64,000 nucleotides of DNA from JBCDGZ01 sp038750655 (GTDB lineage Bacteria; Bacteroidota; Bacteroidia; Chitinophagales; Saprospiraceae): contig JBCDGZ010000003.1 in assembly GCA_038750655.1 (NCBI GenBank), forward strand, positions 1 through 64,000, written 5' to 3'. Shown piece by piece: positions 27,458-37,400 of this stretch (the first letter of the stretch is position 1; each line of letters begins with the position of its first letter). The position numbers and the translations under genes are program-made. Under the pieces are notes generated by a model. The model ran no database searches and was not told the origin of the DNA. It saw only the letters and a list, made by a program, of their open reading frames with translations.

Positions 27458-28825
27458 ATGTTCAAATCCATTAATCCAGCTAATCATACGCATTTAGCTT
27501 CTTTTACCAGTCTTAGCGATGAGGCCCTGCAAAGTCGTTTGGAGCAGGCAGAAAAAGCCTTCCGTGGGCCTTGGAAAACAACGACGGTTGACCATCGCTG
27601 TCGCCTCATTCGTCAGCTGGCGCAGGCCCTGCGGACCCAACAGCACCACTTCGCCCAAACCATCAGCCTCGAAATGGGCAAGCCCATCGCCCAGGCCGAA
27701 GCCGAAGTCGCCAAGTGTGCCCTCCTCTGCGATTACTACGCCAAGCACAGCCCCGCCTTCCTCCAAGATCGCCTCCTCTTTGATGACCAGTCCCAGGGAA
27801 TGGTGGTCTATCAGCCCATCGGAGCCGTACTGGGCATCATGCCTTGGAACTTCCCCTTCTGGCAAGCCCTCCGCTTCGCCGTACCGGCCCTAGCCGCCGG
27901 CAATGTCATCCTACTCAAGCACGCTCCCAACGTCCCCCAATGCGCCCAGCTGCTGGAGACCTTGATGGTCGACGTACTCGGCGATCCTGGCCTCTTCCAA
28001 AATCTCTTCATCGAAGTAGAGCAGGTGGAGCAAGTGCTGGCCCATCCCATCGTCGAAGGGGTGGCGCTGACGGGCAGTGAGCGCGCAGGGTCCAGCGTAG
28101 CAGCCCTGGCCGGGCGCGCCATCAAAAAGTGCGTGTTAGAGCTGGGGGGGGCCGATGCCTTTATCGTCCTCAGTGATGCCGACCTCCCCGCCGCCGTCGA
28201 GGCTGCCCTGCTCTCCCGGATGAACAACAGCGGCCAAACCTGCATTTCTGCCAAACGGCTGATTGTCGAAAAAACAGTTGCGGCGGCTTTTACTGAGCAA
28301 TTGATCGGCGCGATGAAGCAGCTCAAAGTCGGCGACCCGATGGACCGCCAGACGCGCATCAGCTGTCTGGCCCGCCCGGATTTACTGGACAACTTGGAAC
28401 GCCAGGTCAATCAGAGTATCGATATGGGGGCGGAGGTTTTGCTGGCGGGCGGACGGATGGAGGGCCAGTTAGGCAACTACTTTAGGCCGATGCTTTTGGG
28501 GAAGGTGAAGCCCGGGATGCCCGCCTACGAAGAAGAGCTTTTTGGACCTGTCGCAGTGGTCTTCGAAGTGGCCGATGAAGCCGCAGCGGTTCAACTGGCG
28601 AATGACAGCCGCTATGGGCTGGGCGCCGCAGTTTGGTCGGCCGACCGAGAGCGGGCGCTGCGGGTAGCGCGGCAGGTAGAAGCCGGTGCTTTGGCCATCA
28701 ATAATATCGTACGCTCCGATCCCCGTTTGCCCTTTGGAGGGGTAAAGCGTTCTGGTTTTGGCAGGGAGCTGTCAAAAGAAGGCATTAAAGAATTTGTAAA
28801 TATCAAGACGATTGTTGTAAATTAG
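27458..28825 (+). CDS. NAD(P)-dependent aldehyde dehydrogenase (succinate-semialdehyde type)
   Basis: A 455-residue aldehyde dehydrogenase. Visible catalytic elements are Asn131 in MPWNFP, Lys154 in the cofactor loop, Glu228 in VLELGG and the nucleophile Cys262 in NSGQTC. The C-terminal PFGGVKRSGFGRELSKEG block matches the succinate-semialdehyde dehydrogenase subgroup in length and sequence. It oxidises an aldehyde to the acid with NAD(P)+; the actual substrate is inferred. The gene starts 3 bp after the solute-binding protein gene, so it is in the same transcript as guaA. Confidence 0.92.
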   Translation: MFKSINPANHTHLASFTSLSDEALQSRLEQAEKAFRGPWKTTTVDHRCRLIRQLAQALRTQQHHFAQTISLEMGKPIAQAEAEVAKCALLCDYYAKHSPAFLQDRLLFDDQSQGMVVYQPIGAVLGIMPWNFPFWQALRFAVPALAAGNVILLKHAPNVPQCAQLLETLMVDVLGDPGLFQNLFIEVEQVEQVLAHPIVEGVALTGSERAGSSVAALAGRAIKKCVLELGGADAFIVLSDADLPAAVEAALLSRMNNSGQTCISAKRLIVEKTVAAAFTEQLIGAMKQLKVGDPMDRQTRISCLARPDLLDNLERQVNQSIDMGAEVLLAGGRMEGQLGNYFRPMLLGKVKPGMPAYEEELFGPVAVVFEVADEAAAVQLANDSRYGLGAAVWSADRERALRVARQVEAGALAINNIVRSDPRLPFGGVKRSGFGRELSKEGIKEFVNIKTIVVN

Positions 28826-29027
28826 ACTTATTGATTACAATCACATCCAGCTTGCTGAGCGCAATCTATTGATACTAATCGAACTTTTTCGAGTACTATA
28901 TTCCAGAGGCTGACCGGCTTTTGAGGGCTTTCATTTTTCATAATATTACCCAGCTATCCATTACTACTTAGCAGAAAAAAATTGCTTTTTAGGCAACTTC
29001 GTATAGTTTCATTCACTTTTAAACCTA

Positions 29028-31280
29028 ATGATTATGCTCGTTTCTTTACACAAAAGAATCACCTTATTTCTCCTGCTAGCTGCCTTCTGCACAACGATTA
29101 GTGCACAGGTCATCTATGTCAAGCAGGATGCCGCAGGCGCCAATGATGGCAGCTCCTGGGCAGATGCCTACACCGATTTTGCGTCGGCCGTTGATGCCGC
29201 TATGGTTGGTAATGAACTTTGGGTCGCCGCCGGAACCTATAAGCCCGGCGGGATGATGCCCGATACCAACTCCTTCTTTGTACTCAAAGATGAGATCAGC
29301 ATCTATGGCGGTTTCGCAGGTACGGAGTCGGCCCTGTCGGAGAGAGATGTTGAAAACAACGCGACCATCTTTAGTGGAGATATTAATGGCGATGATGTGG
29401 CCGGTAATCTGACGATGAACCGAGTGGACAATGTGAAGCACATCTTCTTTTTGATGGACGGATCGACCAGTGCGCTGACGGTCCTGGACGGCTGCACCTT
29501 TTCGGGAGGACATGCTTACAACTCGCCCGAAGGTGAAGATACCCGTAGAGGTGGAGGGATTCTGAATTACAGCGCCTTGACGATTCGCAACTGTTTGTTT
29601 GTTGATAACTTTGGCTGGTTTGGTGGCGCCATGTACCCTCGCTTTGGCGGAGCTACCGGGACCGTAATTGAGAATTGTGAGTTTCGGAACAACGGTGCGG
29701 GTTCCGGTGGAGCTATGTACATCAATAGCTTGGATACCATCGCCGTCAGCGACTGTATTTTTGAAGGAAATACTTGTGAAAATAACGGTGGAGCGGTCTA
29801 CAACCAGGCTTCCGCTTTGAGCTACACCAATTGTGATTTTACAGCAAATATCTGTGGAATTGACGATCGAGGAGGGGCCATGTACAATACCGGCTCTGAT
29901 ATTATCATAACGGATTGTGATTTTGAAATGAACGTTGCCACGCGCACCGGAGGGGCCATCAGCTCAACCGGAGACAGCACCCGAGTGATCATGCAGAACT
30001 GCGAGTTTTCCGCCAACCAATCTCGCTGGGGCGGCGCATTGACCAACTACGGAACCAATAGCCTCTACCTTATCAGTGACTGCGAATTCTTGCGCAATCT
30101 CGCCACCCAGGCTGGAGGGGCTATGAGCTGTGGCTTTAAGGCAGATGTACAGATTAATAATTGTGAATTTGATAGAAACAACGCCGGCAGCGCTACTAAC
30201 GACGACGGCCCCGGCGGTGCTATTTTCACCCAAAACGATACTACCAGCGTCATGATCCGCAGCTCTGATTTTACCAATAATGTGAGCTTGGGCAGCGGTG
30301 GTGCCTTTTTCACCGGCGTCGACTCGCCCGTCAGCCTCACCGATTGCCTCTTTGAAAGCAACCAAGGTTCCGTAGGTGGCGCAGTGGCCTTCAACGCCGA
30401 TAGCTCCGAGATCGCTCCTTTTACAGCCACCAACTGTGTCTTTGCCTTCAACGTCGCTTCCGATCAAGGAGGCGCCATCAACATCGGCAACGGCGATACC
30501 CGGATTGTCAGCTGTCTATTTGATACCAACATTGCGAGCGGAGTAGGAACCGGTGGCGCTATTTCCAATAATGCTTCTCCTAACCAGAACTCGCCTTTAT
30601 TCATCATCAACTCCACTTTCAGTGGCAACATCGGCATCCTGTCTGCTGGTATCGCCCAATGGACGGACACGGTGAATAATTCTGCGGTGATGACTTTGCA
30701 GAATAATATTTTCTCTAATCCTGATGGGGTCAATTATGCGATAGAGGATGGCAGTCCAACTATTGTTTCTATGGGCGGTAACTTATCTTCTGATGATAGC
30801 TTCGCTGCGGCTTTGGCAGGAACCAATGACCTCAATTCCGTCGATCCTCTTTTCGAAGACGCTACTGTTTCTGATTTTAATTTGCAGGAAAATAGTCCGG
30901 CGGTCAACGCCGGTATCTCTGCCGGAGCACCACTAACGGATATTCTGGGCAATGCGCGGGTCGACTCTGTTGATATGGGGGCCTATGAGTCGCCGTACTC
31001 TCCGACTGGAACTATAGACTTGGAAGATAATAGGGCCTTGCAACTGTCGCCTAATCCGGTAGATGAGCAGGTGCAGTTGTACATTGAAAATGAGTGGAAC
31101 GGCCCATTAGATGTCAGAGTAACCAACGTAAAAGGGCAGATTGTAGCCACTTACCGGATCGATAAATGGCAGCGCGAGCTGCGTCACGAGCTGAATTTAG
31201 GACAGTTGGATACTGGAATCTACCAGATCAGCGTTTCTAATGGCAATTCGATGCTCGTTCGATCTCTGATTAAACAATAA
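29028..31280 (+). CDS. Parallel beta-helix surface protein, T9SS type A sorting domain
   Basis: A 750-residue secreted protein. The signal peptide ends SAQ near residue 27. Residues ~40-640 form a right-handed parallel beta-helix with many short NCxFxxNxxxxxGGA units (polymorphic outer-membrane/choice-of-anchor Q type). A choice-of-anchor Q-like segment ends with VNAGIS...DSVDMGAYE at about 630-660. The last ~75 residues (LQLSPNPVDEQVQLYIE and a G-x-Y-x-I/L end) are a type A T9SS sorting domain. The protein is expected to be delivered to the surface. Beta-helix proteins may bind or cleave polysaccharides, but no pectate-lyase catalytic motif is recognisable. Related to the protein at 39799. 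Confidence 0.9.
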   Translation: MIMLVSLHKRITLFLLLAAFCTTISAQVIYVKQDAAGANDGSSWADAYTDFASAVDAAMVGNELWVAAGTYKPGGMMPDTNSFFVLKDEISIYGGFAGTESALSERDVENNATIFSGDINGDDVAGNLTMNRVDNVKHIFFLMDGSTSALTVLDGCTFSGGHAYNSPEGEDTRRGGGILNYSALTIRNCLFVDNFGWFGGAMYPRFGGATGTVIENCEFRNNGAGSGGAMYINSLDTIAVSDCIFEGNTCENNGGAVYNQASALSYTNCDFTANICGIDDRGGAMYNTGSDIIITDCDFEMNVATRTGGAISSTGDSTRVIMQNCEFSANQSRWGGALTNYGTNSLYLISDCEFLRNLATQAGGAMSCGFKADVQINNCEFDRNNAGSATNDDGPGGAIFTQNDTTSVMIRSSDFTNNVSLGSGGAFFTGVDSPVSLTDCLFESNQGSVGGAVAFNADSSEIAPFTATNCVFAFNVASDQGGAINIGNGDTRIVSCLFDTNIASGVGTGGAISNNASPNQNSPLFIINSTFSGNIGILSAGIAQWTDTVNNSAVMTLQNNIFSNPDGVNYAIEDGSPTIVSMGGNLSSDDSFAAALAGTNDLNSVDPLFEDATVSDFNLQENSPAVNAGISAGAPLTDILGNARVDSVDMGAYESPYSPTGTIDLEDNRALQLSPNPVDEQVQLYIENEWNGPLDVRVTNVKGQIVATYRIDKWQRELRHELNLGQLDTGIYQISVSNGNSMLVRSLIKQ

Positions 31281-31281
31281 G

Positions 31282-32232
31282 ATGAAATACCTTTTCTATC
31301 CAATCATCAGCCTTAGCCTTTTGGTCGCTCTTTGCAGTTGCCAGGAGGCTAAGGCCCCCTCTAAGTCCATTACCGATCATGCAGCGCCTACCGTCCCGCC
31401 CGCGCCAAAGCCCGTTGCCCAGCCCACGCCTCCGCCTCCTCTCGATACCAACACCACCCACCACTACCCCTGGCTAGAAGGCTACACCGCCGAGCAAATG
31501 CTGCTCAACCGCATCGCGCCCCCGCAGGGCTTCCAGCGCCGCGCCCAGCCCTCTGGCTCCTTCGCCGCTTGGCTGCGCCACCTCCCGCTGAAAGCCGAAG
31601 GCGCTCCCGTATACCTCCACAACGGCGAACTCAAAGGGCGGCAAGACGTCCACTACGCCGTACTGGACATCGACACTGGCCGCCGCGACTTACAGCAGTG
31701 CGCCGATGCCGTAATGCGCCTCAAAGCGGAGTACCACTACGCCAAAAAGGACTATGAGGCCATCCATTTCAACTACACCAGCGGCGATCGCGTTGGCTTT
31801 GCCGACTGGGCGCGGGGCCGTAAACCCCGGATGCAAGGCAACCGCGTGGTCTTCACTTCCTCCGGCGATGTCAGCGATTTTTCTTACCTTAATTTCCGAA
31901 AATACCTGGTGCAAATTTTCAGCTACGCCGGGACGGCCTCTTTGAGTAAGGAACTGGAGCGGGTGGAGCCTTCGGCACTACAAATCGGCGATGTTTTCAT
32001 CAAAGGAGGCTTTCCGGGCCACGCCGTCATCGTCGTCGATGTAGCCGAGAATGCCCAGGGCGAAAGAGCTTTTTTGCTGGCCCAAAGCTATATGCCGGCG
32101 CAGGAAATCCACATCCTGAGAAATCCAGCCCATGGCCCCGAAGACCCCTGGTACAACGGTAGCTTCGGCGAGAGGTTGGTGACGCCAGAATGGGATTTTA
32201 CCGCAGATCAGCTCAAGCGCTTTGCTAACTAA
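31282..32232 (+). CDS. DUF4846 lipoprotein
   Basis: A 316-residue lipoprotein: LCSC puts Cys20 at the lipidation site, followed by a ~30-residue Pro-rich linker. The rest matches the DUF4846 family as I remember it: an APPQGFQRRA start, QQCADAVMRLKAEY, HFNYTSGDRVGFADWARG, and IGDVFIKGGFPGHAVIVVD. The GxxGHAVIVVD block recalls NlpC-like or peptidase folds, but no catalytic residues can be assigned. It begins one base after the stop codon of the beta-helix gene, so the two are translationally coupled. Confidence 0.8.
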   Translation: MKYLFYPIISLSLLVALCSCQEAKAPSKSITDHAAPTVPPAPKPVAQPTPPPPLDTNTTHHYPWLEGYTAEQMLLNRIAPPQGFQRRAQPSGSFAAWLRHLPLKAEGAPVYLHNGELKGRQDVHYAVLDIDTGRRDLQQCADAVMRLKAEYHYAKKDYEAIHFNYTSGDRVGFADWARGRKPRMQGNRVVFTSSGDVSDFSYLNFRKYLVQIFSYAGTASLSKELERVEPSALQIGDVFIKGGFPGHAVIVVDVAENAQGERAFLLAQSYMPAQEIHILRNPAHGPEDPWYNGSFGERLVTPEWDFTADQLKRFAN

Positions 32233-32244
32233 CCCCCTAGATTG

Positions 32245-32907
32245 ATGAACCCACAACGCGAGCAAAAGCTCCGAGCGGTGGCCCTGCGCCGCCAGTTCGA
32301 CTTTACAGTTATCCTCGAAAATGTGTTCGATACGCACAATGTCGGTGCGGTGATGCGCTCTTGCGATTCTGTGGGTATCCGAGAGGTTTTTGTGCTCCAC
32401 AGTGAAGAGGACCGCGACTTGAAACGCATTCAATTGGGCAAGCGGACCTCCGCGGGGACCCGAAAGTGGGTCAAGGTGCACTTTTATACCGATTTAGAGC
32501 AGTGTGTGGCCCACGTCAAAAGTCAATACGATAAGCTGCTTTGTACCCACCTGGGAGAGGATTCTGTTTCCCTTTACGACCTCGATCTGAGTGCTTCGGT
32601 TGCTTTGGTCTTTGGCAATGAGCACGACGGCATCTCCAAGGAATTGCTGGCCCATTCCGATGGTAACTTTATTATCCCGCAGATGGGGATGGTACAGAGC
32701 CTGAACATTTCGGTGGCCTGCGCGGTGAGCCTCTACGAAGGCTTTCGGCAGCGCGCGGCAAAGGACTTGTACGCCAACAATACGACGGCTACGGAGGCGC
32801 AGCGGCAGGCCCTGGCCGAGGACTACCTGGAAATCAGCAGCAACTACGAAACAGGAAAATTTGCCTATCGAATAAACGAGCCCAGAACGCCGAAAGAAGG
32901 GCAATAA
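32245..32907 (+). CDS. TrmH/SpoU-family RNA 2'-O-methyltransferase
   Basis: A 220-residue SAM-dependent 2'-O-ribose methyltransferase of the SpoU class. Motif 1 is ENVFDTHNVGAVMRSCDSVGI (about residues 24-44), motif 2 LVFGNEHDGIS and motif 3 IPQMGMVQSLNISVACAVSLYE. The order and spacing, plus a length near 220-230, match TrmH, which methylates G18 of tRNA. The ATG at 32245 is preferred over the TTG three bases earlier. It is 12 bp after the DUF4846 gene. Confidence 0.9.
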   Translation: MNPQREQKLRAVALRRQFDFTVILENVFDTHNVGAVMRSCDSVGIREVFVLHSEEDRDLKRIQLGKRTSAGTRKWVKVHFYTDLEQCVAHVKSQYDKLLCTHLGEDSVSLYDLDLSASVALVFGNEHDGISKELLAHSDGNFIIPQMGMVQSLNISVACAVSLYEGFRQRAAKDLYANNTTATEAQRQALAEDYLEISSNYETGKFAYRINEPRTPKEGQ

Positions 32908-32922
32908 TTACTACCTTAGAAA

Positions 32923-33906
32923 TTGATGAAAAGGGCCTTAAAATACCTCCTCTACCTATTTTCCTTCCTCCTGCTGTTGATGGCTGGCCTGATGGCGATG
33001 CATTGGCACAGCGATATTCCGCTGGAAACACTGGAAGCGAAATACCATTATCCGGATTCTAAAAGCATCAGGATACAAGATATGAAGGTGCATTATCGGG
33101 ATGTAGGGGAGGGAATGCCCTTGGTCTTGATACACGGTACGGCGGCCTCTTTGCATACTTGGGAGGGCTGGATTGATCGGCTTTCTCCGCATTTTCGGGT
33201 CATCGCGATGGATTTGCCAGCTTTTGGGCTGACGGGGCCACACCCGAACCGCGACTATTCGATGGGGGCCTACACCAGCTTTGTAGATGCTTTTTTGCAA
33301 GCCTTGAATATTGATAGCTGCCACATCGCTGGCAATTCGTTGGGCGGGCAGATTTGCTGGAATTATGCCATTCGCTATCCGGATCGGTTGCGGAAAATGG
33401 TTTTGCTGGATGCTAGTGGTTTTGAGATGGACAAACCGATGCCGCTGGGCTTTCGGCTGGCCCAAAATCCCGTCACCCGACCTTTGCTGACCCGAGTGAC
33501 GCCCAAATCCTTGCACCGCAGCAGCCTACTAGAAGTCTACGGCGATGACCGCAAAGTCACCGAAGCGCTGGTTGACCGCTATTTCGAGCTGATGCTTCGG
33601 CCCGGCAATCGCACCGCCTTCGTCGATCGCGCCAATCAATTGTACACCGGAGAATTGGATAAGCTGTCTACCATCACCCTCCCCACGCTCATTCTCTGGG
33701 GCGAGGAGGATCGGTGGATTGATCTGTGGGCGGGCCAACGATTTGACGAGGAGCTGTCCAACGCCAACCTTATTGTTTATCCCGGAGTTGGGCATGTTCC
33801 GATGGAGGAAATCCCGGAGCAATCGGCTGCGGATGTGCTGGCCTTTTTGCGGCCTGCGGCTTCTGAAAAGCCTCCTGCTTCACTAACTGTATCCACTGAT
33901 GAGTAA
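32923..33906 (+). CDS. Alpha/beta-fold hydrolase
   Basis: A 327-residue hydrolase with one N-terminal membrane helix (about residues 5-27). The oxyanion region is LIHGTAASLHTWEGW. The nucleophile elbow is GNSLGG (Ser at about residue 143), the acid lies in LWGEEDRWID, and the final His in PGVGHVPMEE. It belongs to the lipase/epoxide-hydrolase-like alpha/beta superfamily; the substrate is unknown. It follows the methyltransferase by 15 bp and overlaps the YdeI-like gene by 8 bp. Confidence 0.88.
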   Translation: MMKRALKYLLYLFSFLLLLMAGLMAMHWHSDIPLETLEAKYHYPDSKSIRIQDMKVHYRDVGEGMPLVLIHGTAASLHTWEGWIDRLSPHFRVIAMDLPAFGLTGPHPNRDYSMGAYTSFVDAFLQALNIDSCHIAGNSLGGQICWNYAIRYPDRLRKMVLLDASGFEMDKPMPLGFRLAQNPVTRPLLTRVTPKSLHRSSLLEVYGDDRKVTEALVDRYFELMLRPGNRTAFVDRANQLYTGELDKLSTITLPTLILWGEEDRWIDLWAGQRFDEELSNANLIVYPGVGHVPMEEIPEQSAADVLAFLRPAASEKPPASLTVSTDE

Positions 33907-34372
33907 AAAACGAGCATTTACCGCTGAAATCCTGCAAGCTGCGGATAAGTATAAAAATGGGGCTTACATTAAGATTCCCTTCGATGTAGAGGCGGAGTAC
34001 GGCAAAAAGCGGGTGAAGATTAAGGCCACCTTTGATGGGGAGCCTTATCGAGGATTACTGGTGAGAATGGGCCAGCCTGAGCATATTCTGATCATTAAGA
34101 AGGATATTAGGACCAAGATTGACAAAAATTTTGGCGATACCATTACCGTAACGCTTGAGGAAGATACCGAGCCCCGCGTTGTCACTGTGCCCGAAGATTT
34201 CGCCGCAGCAATGAATGCCGCCCCGGAGGTTGTCGCCTTTTTTCAAAAATTATCCTACACCCACCAAAAAGAGTACGTACAATGGATTGAAGGGGCCAAG
34301 CGGGAGGAAACCCGTAATCGTCGGATTAACAAGGCATTAGAAATGATGAAGTCGGGGAAAAAAAGTCGGTAG
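33899..34372 (+). CDS. YdeI/OmpD-associated family protein (DUF1905)
   Basis: A 157-residue cytoplasmic protein. Residues ~7-95 match DUF1905 (AYIKIPFDVEAEYGKKRVKIKATFDGEPYRGLLVRMG, DTITVTLEEDTEPR). Residues ~97-155 match the YdeI OmpD-associated domain (PEDFAAAMNAAPEVVAFFQKLSYTHQKEYVQWI). The family's molecular function is unresolved. Its ATG lies within the last codons of the hydrolase gene (ATGAGTAA overlap), which indicates coupling. Confidence 0.9.
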   Translation: MSKKRAFTAEILQAADKYKNGAYIKIPFDVEAEYGKKRVKIKATFDGEPYRGLLVRMGQPEHILIIKKDIRTKIDKNFGDTITVTLEEDTEPRVVTVPEDFAAAMNAAPEVVAFFQKLSYTHQKEYVQWIEGAKREETRNRRINKALEMMKSGKKSR

Positions 34373-34437
34373 TTTGTTGACACATAAATTCCTACTCCAT
34401 TTGCCAGACGGACTTTTATAATTCTAAGGAAAATGCG

Positions 34438-34445
34438 TATTTTTG
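34438..34445 (+). promoter_or_regulatory. Bacteroidota -7 element abutting the smc start
   Basis: TATTTTTG fits TAnnTTTG and ends 6 bp before the ATG at 34452, an arrangement very close to that at guaA (TTTG, a short GC-rich spacer ending GCC, then ATG). Transcription from it would be leaderless. No strong -33 box was found. Confidence 0.4.
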
Positions 34446-34451
34446 CCCGCC

Positions 34452-37400
34452 ATGCGACTAAAAACTCTGGAAATAAAAGGTTTTAAAAGTTTCGCCAACG
34501 ACACGGTGATCAACTTTGGTCAGGACGTTATCGGCATTGTCGGACCCAATGGCTCGGGCAAGTCTAATATCGTCGATGCAGTGCGTTGGGTACTGGGAGA
34601 GCAGAAAAGTAAGGAGCTGCGTTTGGAGAAGATGACTAATGTCATTTTCAATGGTACCAAGAAGCGCAAGCAGTCGGGCCTGGCGCAGGTTTCTTTGACT
34701 TTTGAGAATACGAAAAACCTCTTACCTACTGAGTATCATACGGTCAAGATTACCCGGATTTTGTATCGCAGTGGCGAAAGCGAATACCGCCTCAACGGGG
34801 TGACTTGCCGCCTCAAAGACATCACTTCGCTGTTTTTGGATACTGGAATTGGCTCTAATTCCTACGCCATCATCGCCCTGGGTATGGTCGATGATCTGCT
34901 CAATGACAAGGATAATTCGCGTCGTAAGATGTTCGAGCAGGCCGCCGGTATTTCCAAATACAAAATGCGTAAGCGCGAAACCCTCAATAAGCTCAAAAGT
35001 ACTTCCGATGACCTGGATCGGATCGAGGATTTGCTCTTCGAAATTGATAAAAATCTCAAACAACTGGAGAAGCAGGCTAAGCGCACCAAGCGATTCTACG
35101 AGCTGAAGGAGCAGTACAAGGAGCTAAGCGTTGAGCTGGCCATTTATAAGCTAGGTAATTATAAGCAGAATTATAAGGACATCAATGCCAAGCTGGAACA
35201 GGAGCATGATGCTTATCGGCAGTTAGAGATTGAAAGCCGACAGTTGGAGGCCAAGTTGGAGAATGAGCGTAAGACCAATCTGGATAAGGAAAAGTTGCTC
35301 TCGGAACGGCAGCGCGATCTGAATGAGCTGGTTGGGCTGATTCGCAACAAAGAAAGTGATAAAAATATTGGCCTGCAAAAGGTCAATTTTAACGAACAGA
35401 ATCACGTCAAACTGGCCGAGCAAATCAAGTCGGCGAAGTCTAGAACGGAGCGCCTGAATGAGGATATTGAATTCTACCGCAGCCAAATGAACACTGAAAA
35501 ACGGCTCGAAGCGGATTTGGAGGACCAACTGGTTGACGCGGAAGAACACCTCAAAAAAGTGCGCAGCAGCCACAGCAACCTCAAATCGGAATTGGATGAG
35601 TTCATTCAGGGGCAGCAGCAGACTGAGCGAGAGGTCTTTGAGCTAGAGAAGCAAAAAGCCATCAACAATAATCAAATCCAAAACCTCAGTCGGGACATTG
35701 ATCAGGGGAAGGGCGCTATTGGCGAGCGGCAGCAAGAGGTGGAGCTGATCGAGGAGAAATTGAAGGCGCTGGAAGCAGAGCAAAAGCAGCAGCAAGATCA
35801 ACTAGAAGCCCTGGAAAAGGAGGAGCTACAGCGATTGGATAATGTGGCGCAAACGGAGGAGCAGATCGAACAGGCGCGCAAGGAAATTGCCGAAGTCAAT
35901 CGCAAGCTGGATGCCCGTCGCAATGAATACAAGCTGACCAAAAGTATGGTCGATAACTTGGAAGGCTTTCCGGAGTCGATCAAGTTTTTGAGTAAAAATA
36001 AAAACTGGGCCAAGGAGGCCTCCCTGCTTTCTGACCTTATCTATGTGAAGGAAGAATACCGGGTGGCTATCGAAAATTACCTAGAGCCCTATCTCAACTA
36101 TTACGTCGTCCGCAATCTCGAAGAGGCTCATAATGCCATCAAATTGCTGGGCAAATCGCAGCGTGGGAAGGCCAACTTCTTCATCCTCGAGGCCTTCGAT
36201 GATTATGAGCTGCCGATGGTCATGCTGCCCAACACCCAAAGGGCTATCGATCTGGTGGAGACGGATGATGTTTATAAAAAACTTTGTCATTACTTGCTGG
36301 AAAATGTAGTGGTGACGGATAATGAGGATTTGAAGCAGGATGTGGGCAACAAACAGGCGGTCTTGTTGTCAAAGAGTGGCCGCTTTGTGCAGCGTCGTTT
36401 TAGTATTTCTGGAGGGTCGGTAGGCTTGTTTGAAGGGAAGAAAATTGGACGGAAGAAGAATCTTGAAGTGTTGGACCAGCAGATTAAGAAGCTGGATAAG
36501 CAAGAGCGTAAGCTGTCTACTCGCTTCTATACCCTCAAAGAAAAGCTGGATAATCTGCGGGCGGCGGTGAAGAAAAGGATCATCGATCAGGAGCGGGAGG
36601 CGCTCAATAAGCTATCGCAGGAAAAGGTTTCTCTGATGACGCGTTTGGAGAATTTTGAGAATTTCCTGCGCGATGCCAACGAGAAGATCGGTGCTTCTAC
36701 GGAGCTGATTGAGGCGATGAATAAGGCCAATCAGGACATGGACGGCCAGCTCAACGAGAAGCGAGCCATCTTGGAGCAGTCGATGAGTAAGATTTCGGAG
36801 ACGGACGATTCTTATCGCCAGGTGGCGGAGCAGCTGGGTGCAGCCTCGGCGGCTTTTAACGAGAAAAATATTGAATTCATTCGCCAGCAAAATAAGGTGC
36901 AAACCTTCCAGCAGGAGTTGAGCTTCCGCGAAAAGCAGTTGGAGGAAGTGACAACCAATTTGAAGCGCGACCAGCAGGCCATTACAGCGGGGGAGGTAGA
37001 ATTGCAAAACTTACTTGCTGATATTGAGGTTCTGGAAAAAGACCTTTTGAAACTCTACGAAGAAAAGCAAGGCAAGGAAGCTTCCCTGACCAGCGCCGAG
37101 CAAAGCTACTTCGACGCCCGAGGTGAAATTACCGAAATCGAAGATCAACTGCGCACCTACAACCGCAAGCGTCAAGACAGCCAATTATTGATCAATAACC
37201 TCAAAGATCGCTTCAACAGCCTCAAGCTGGAATTCACCTCCATCGGCGAGCGCCTACGCATCGAGTTCAACATCACCATGGACGAAGTGCTGGACCGCGA
37301 ACCCACCACCAAGCTCACCCCCGAAGAGCTGCAAACCAAAGTGGATAAACTCAAAAAGCGACTCGATAACTACGGCGAAATTAATCCTATGGCCGTCGAA

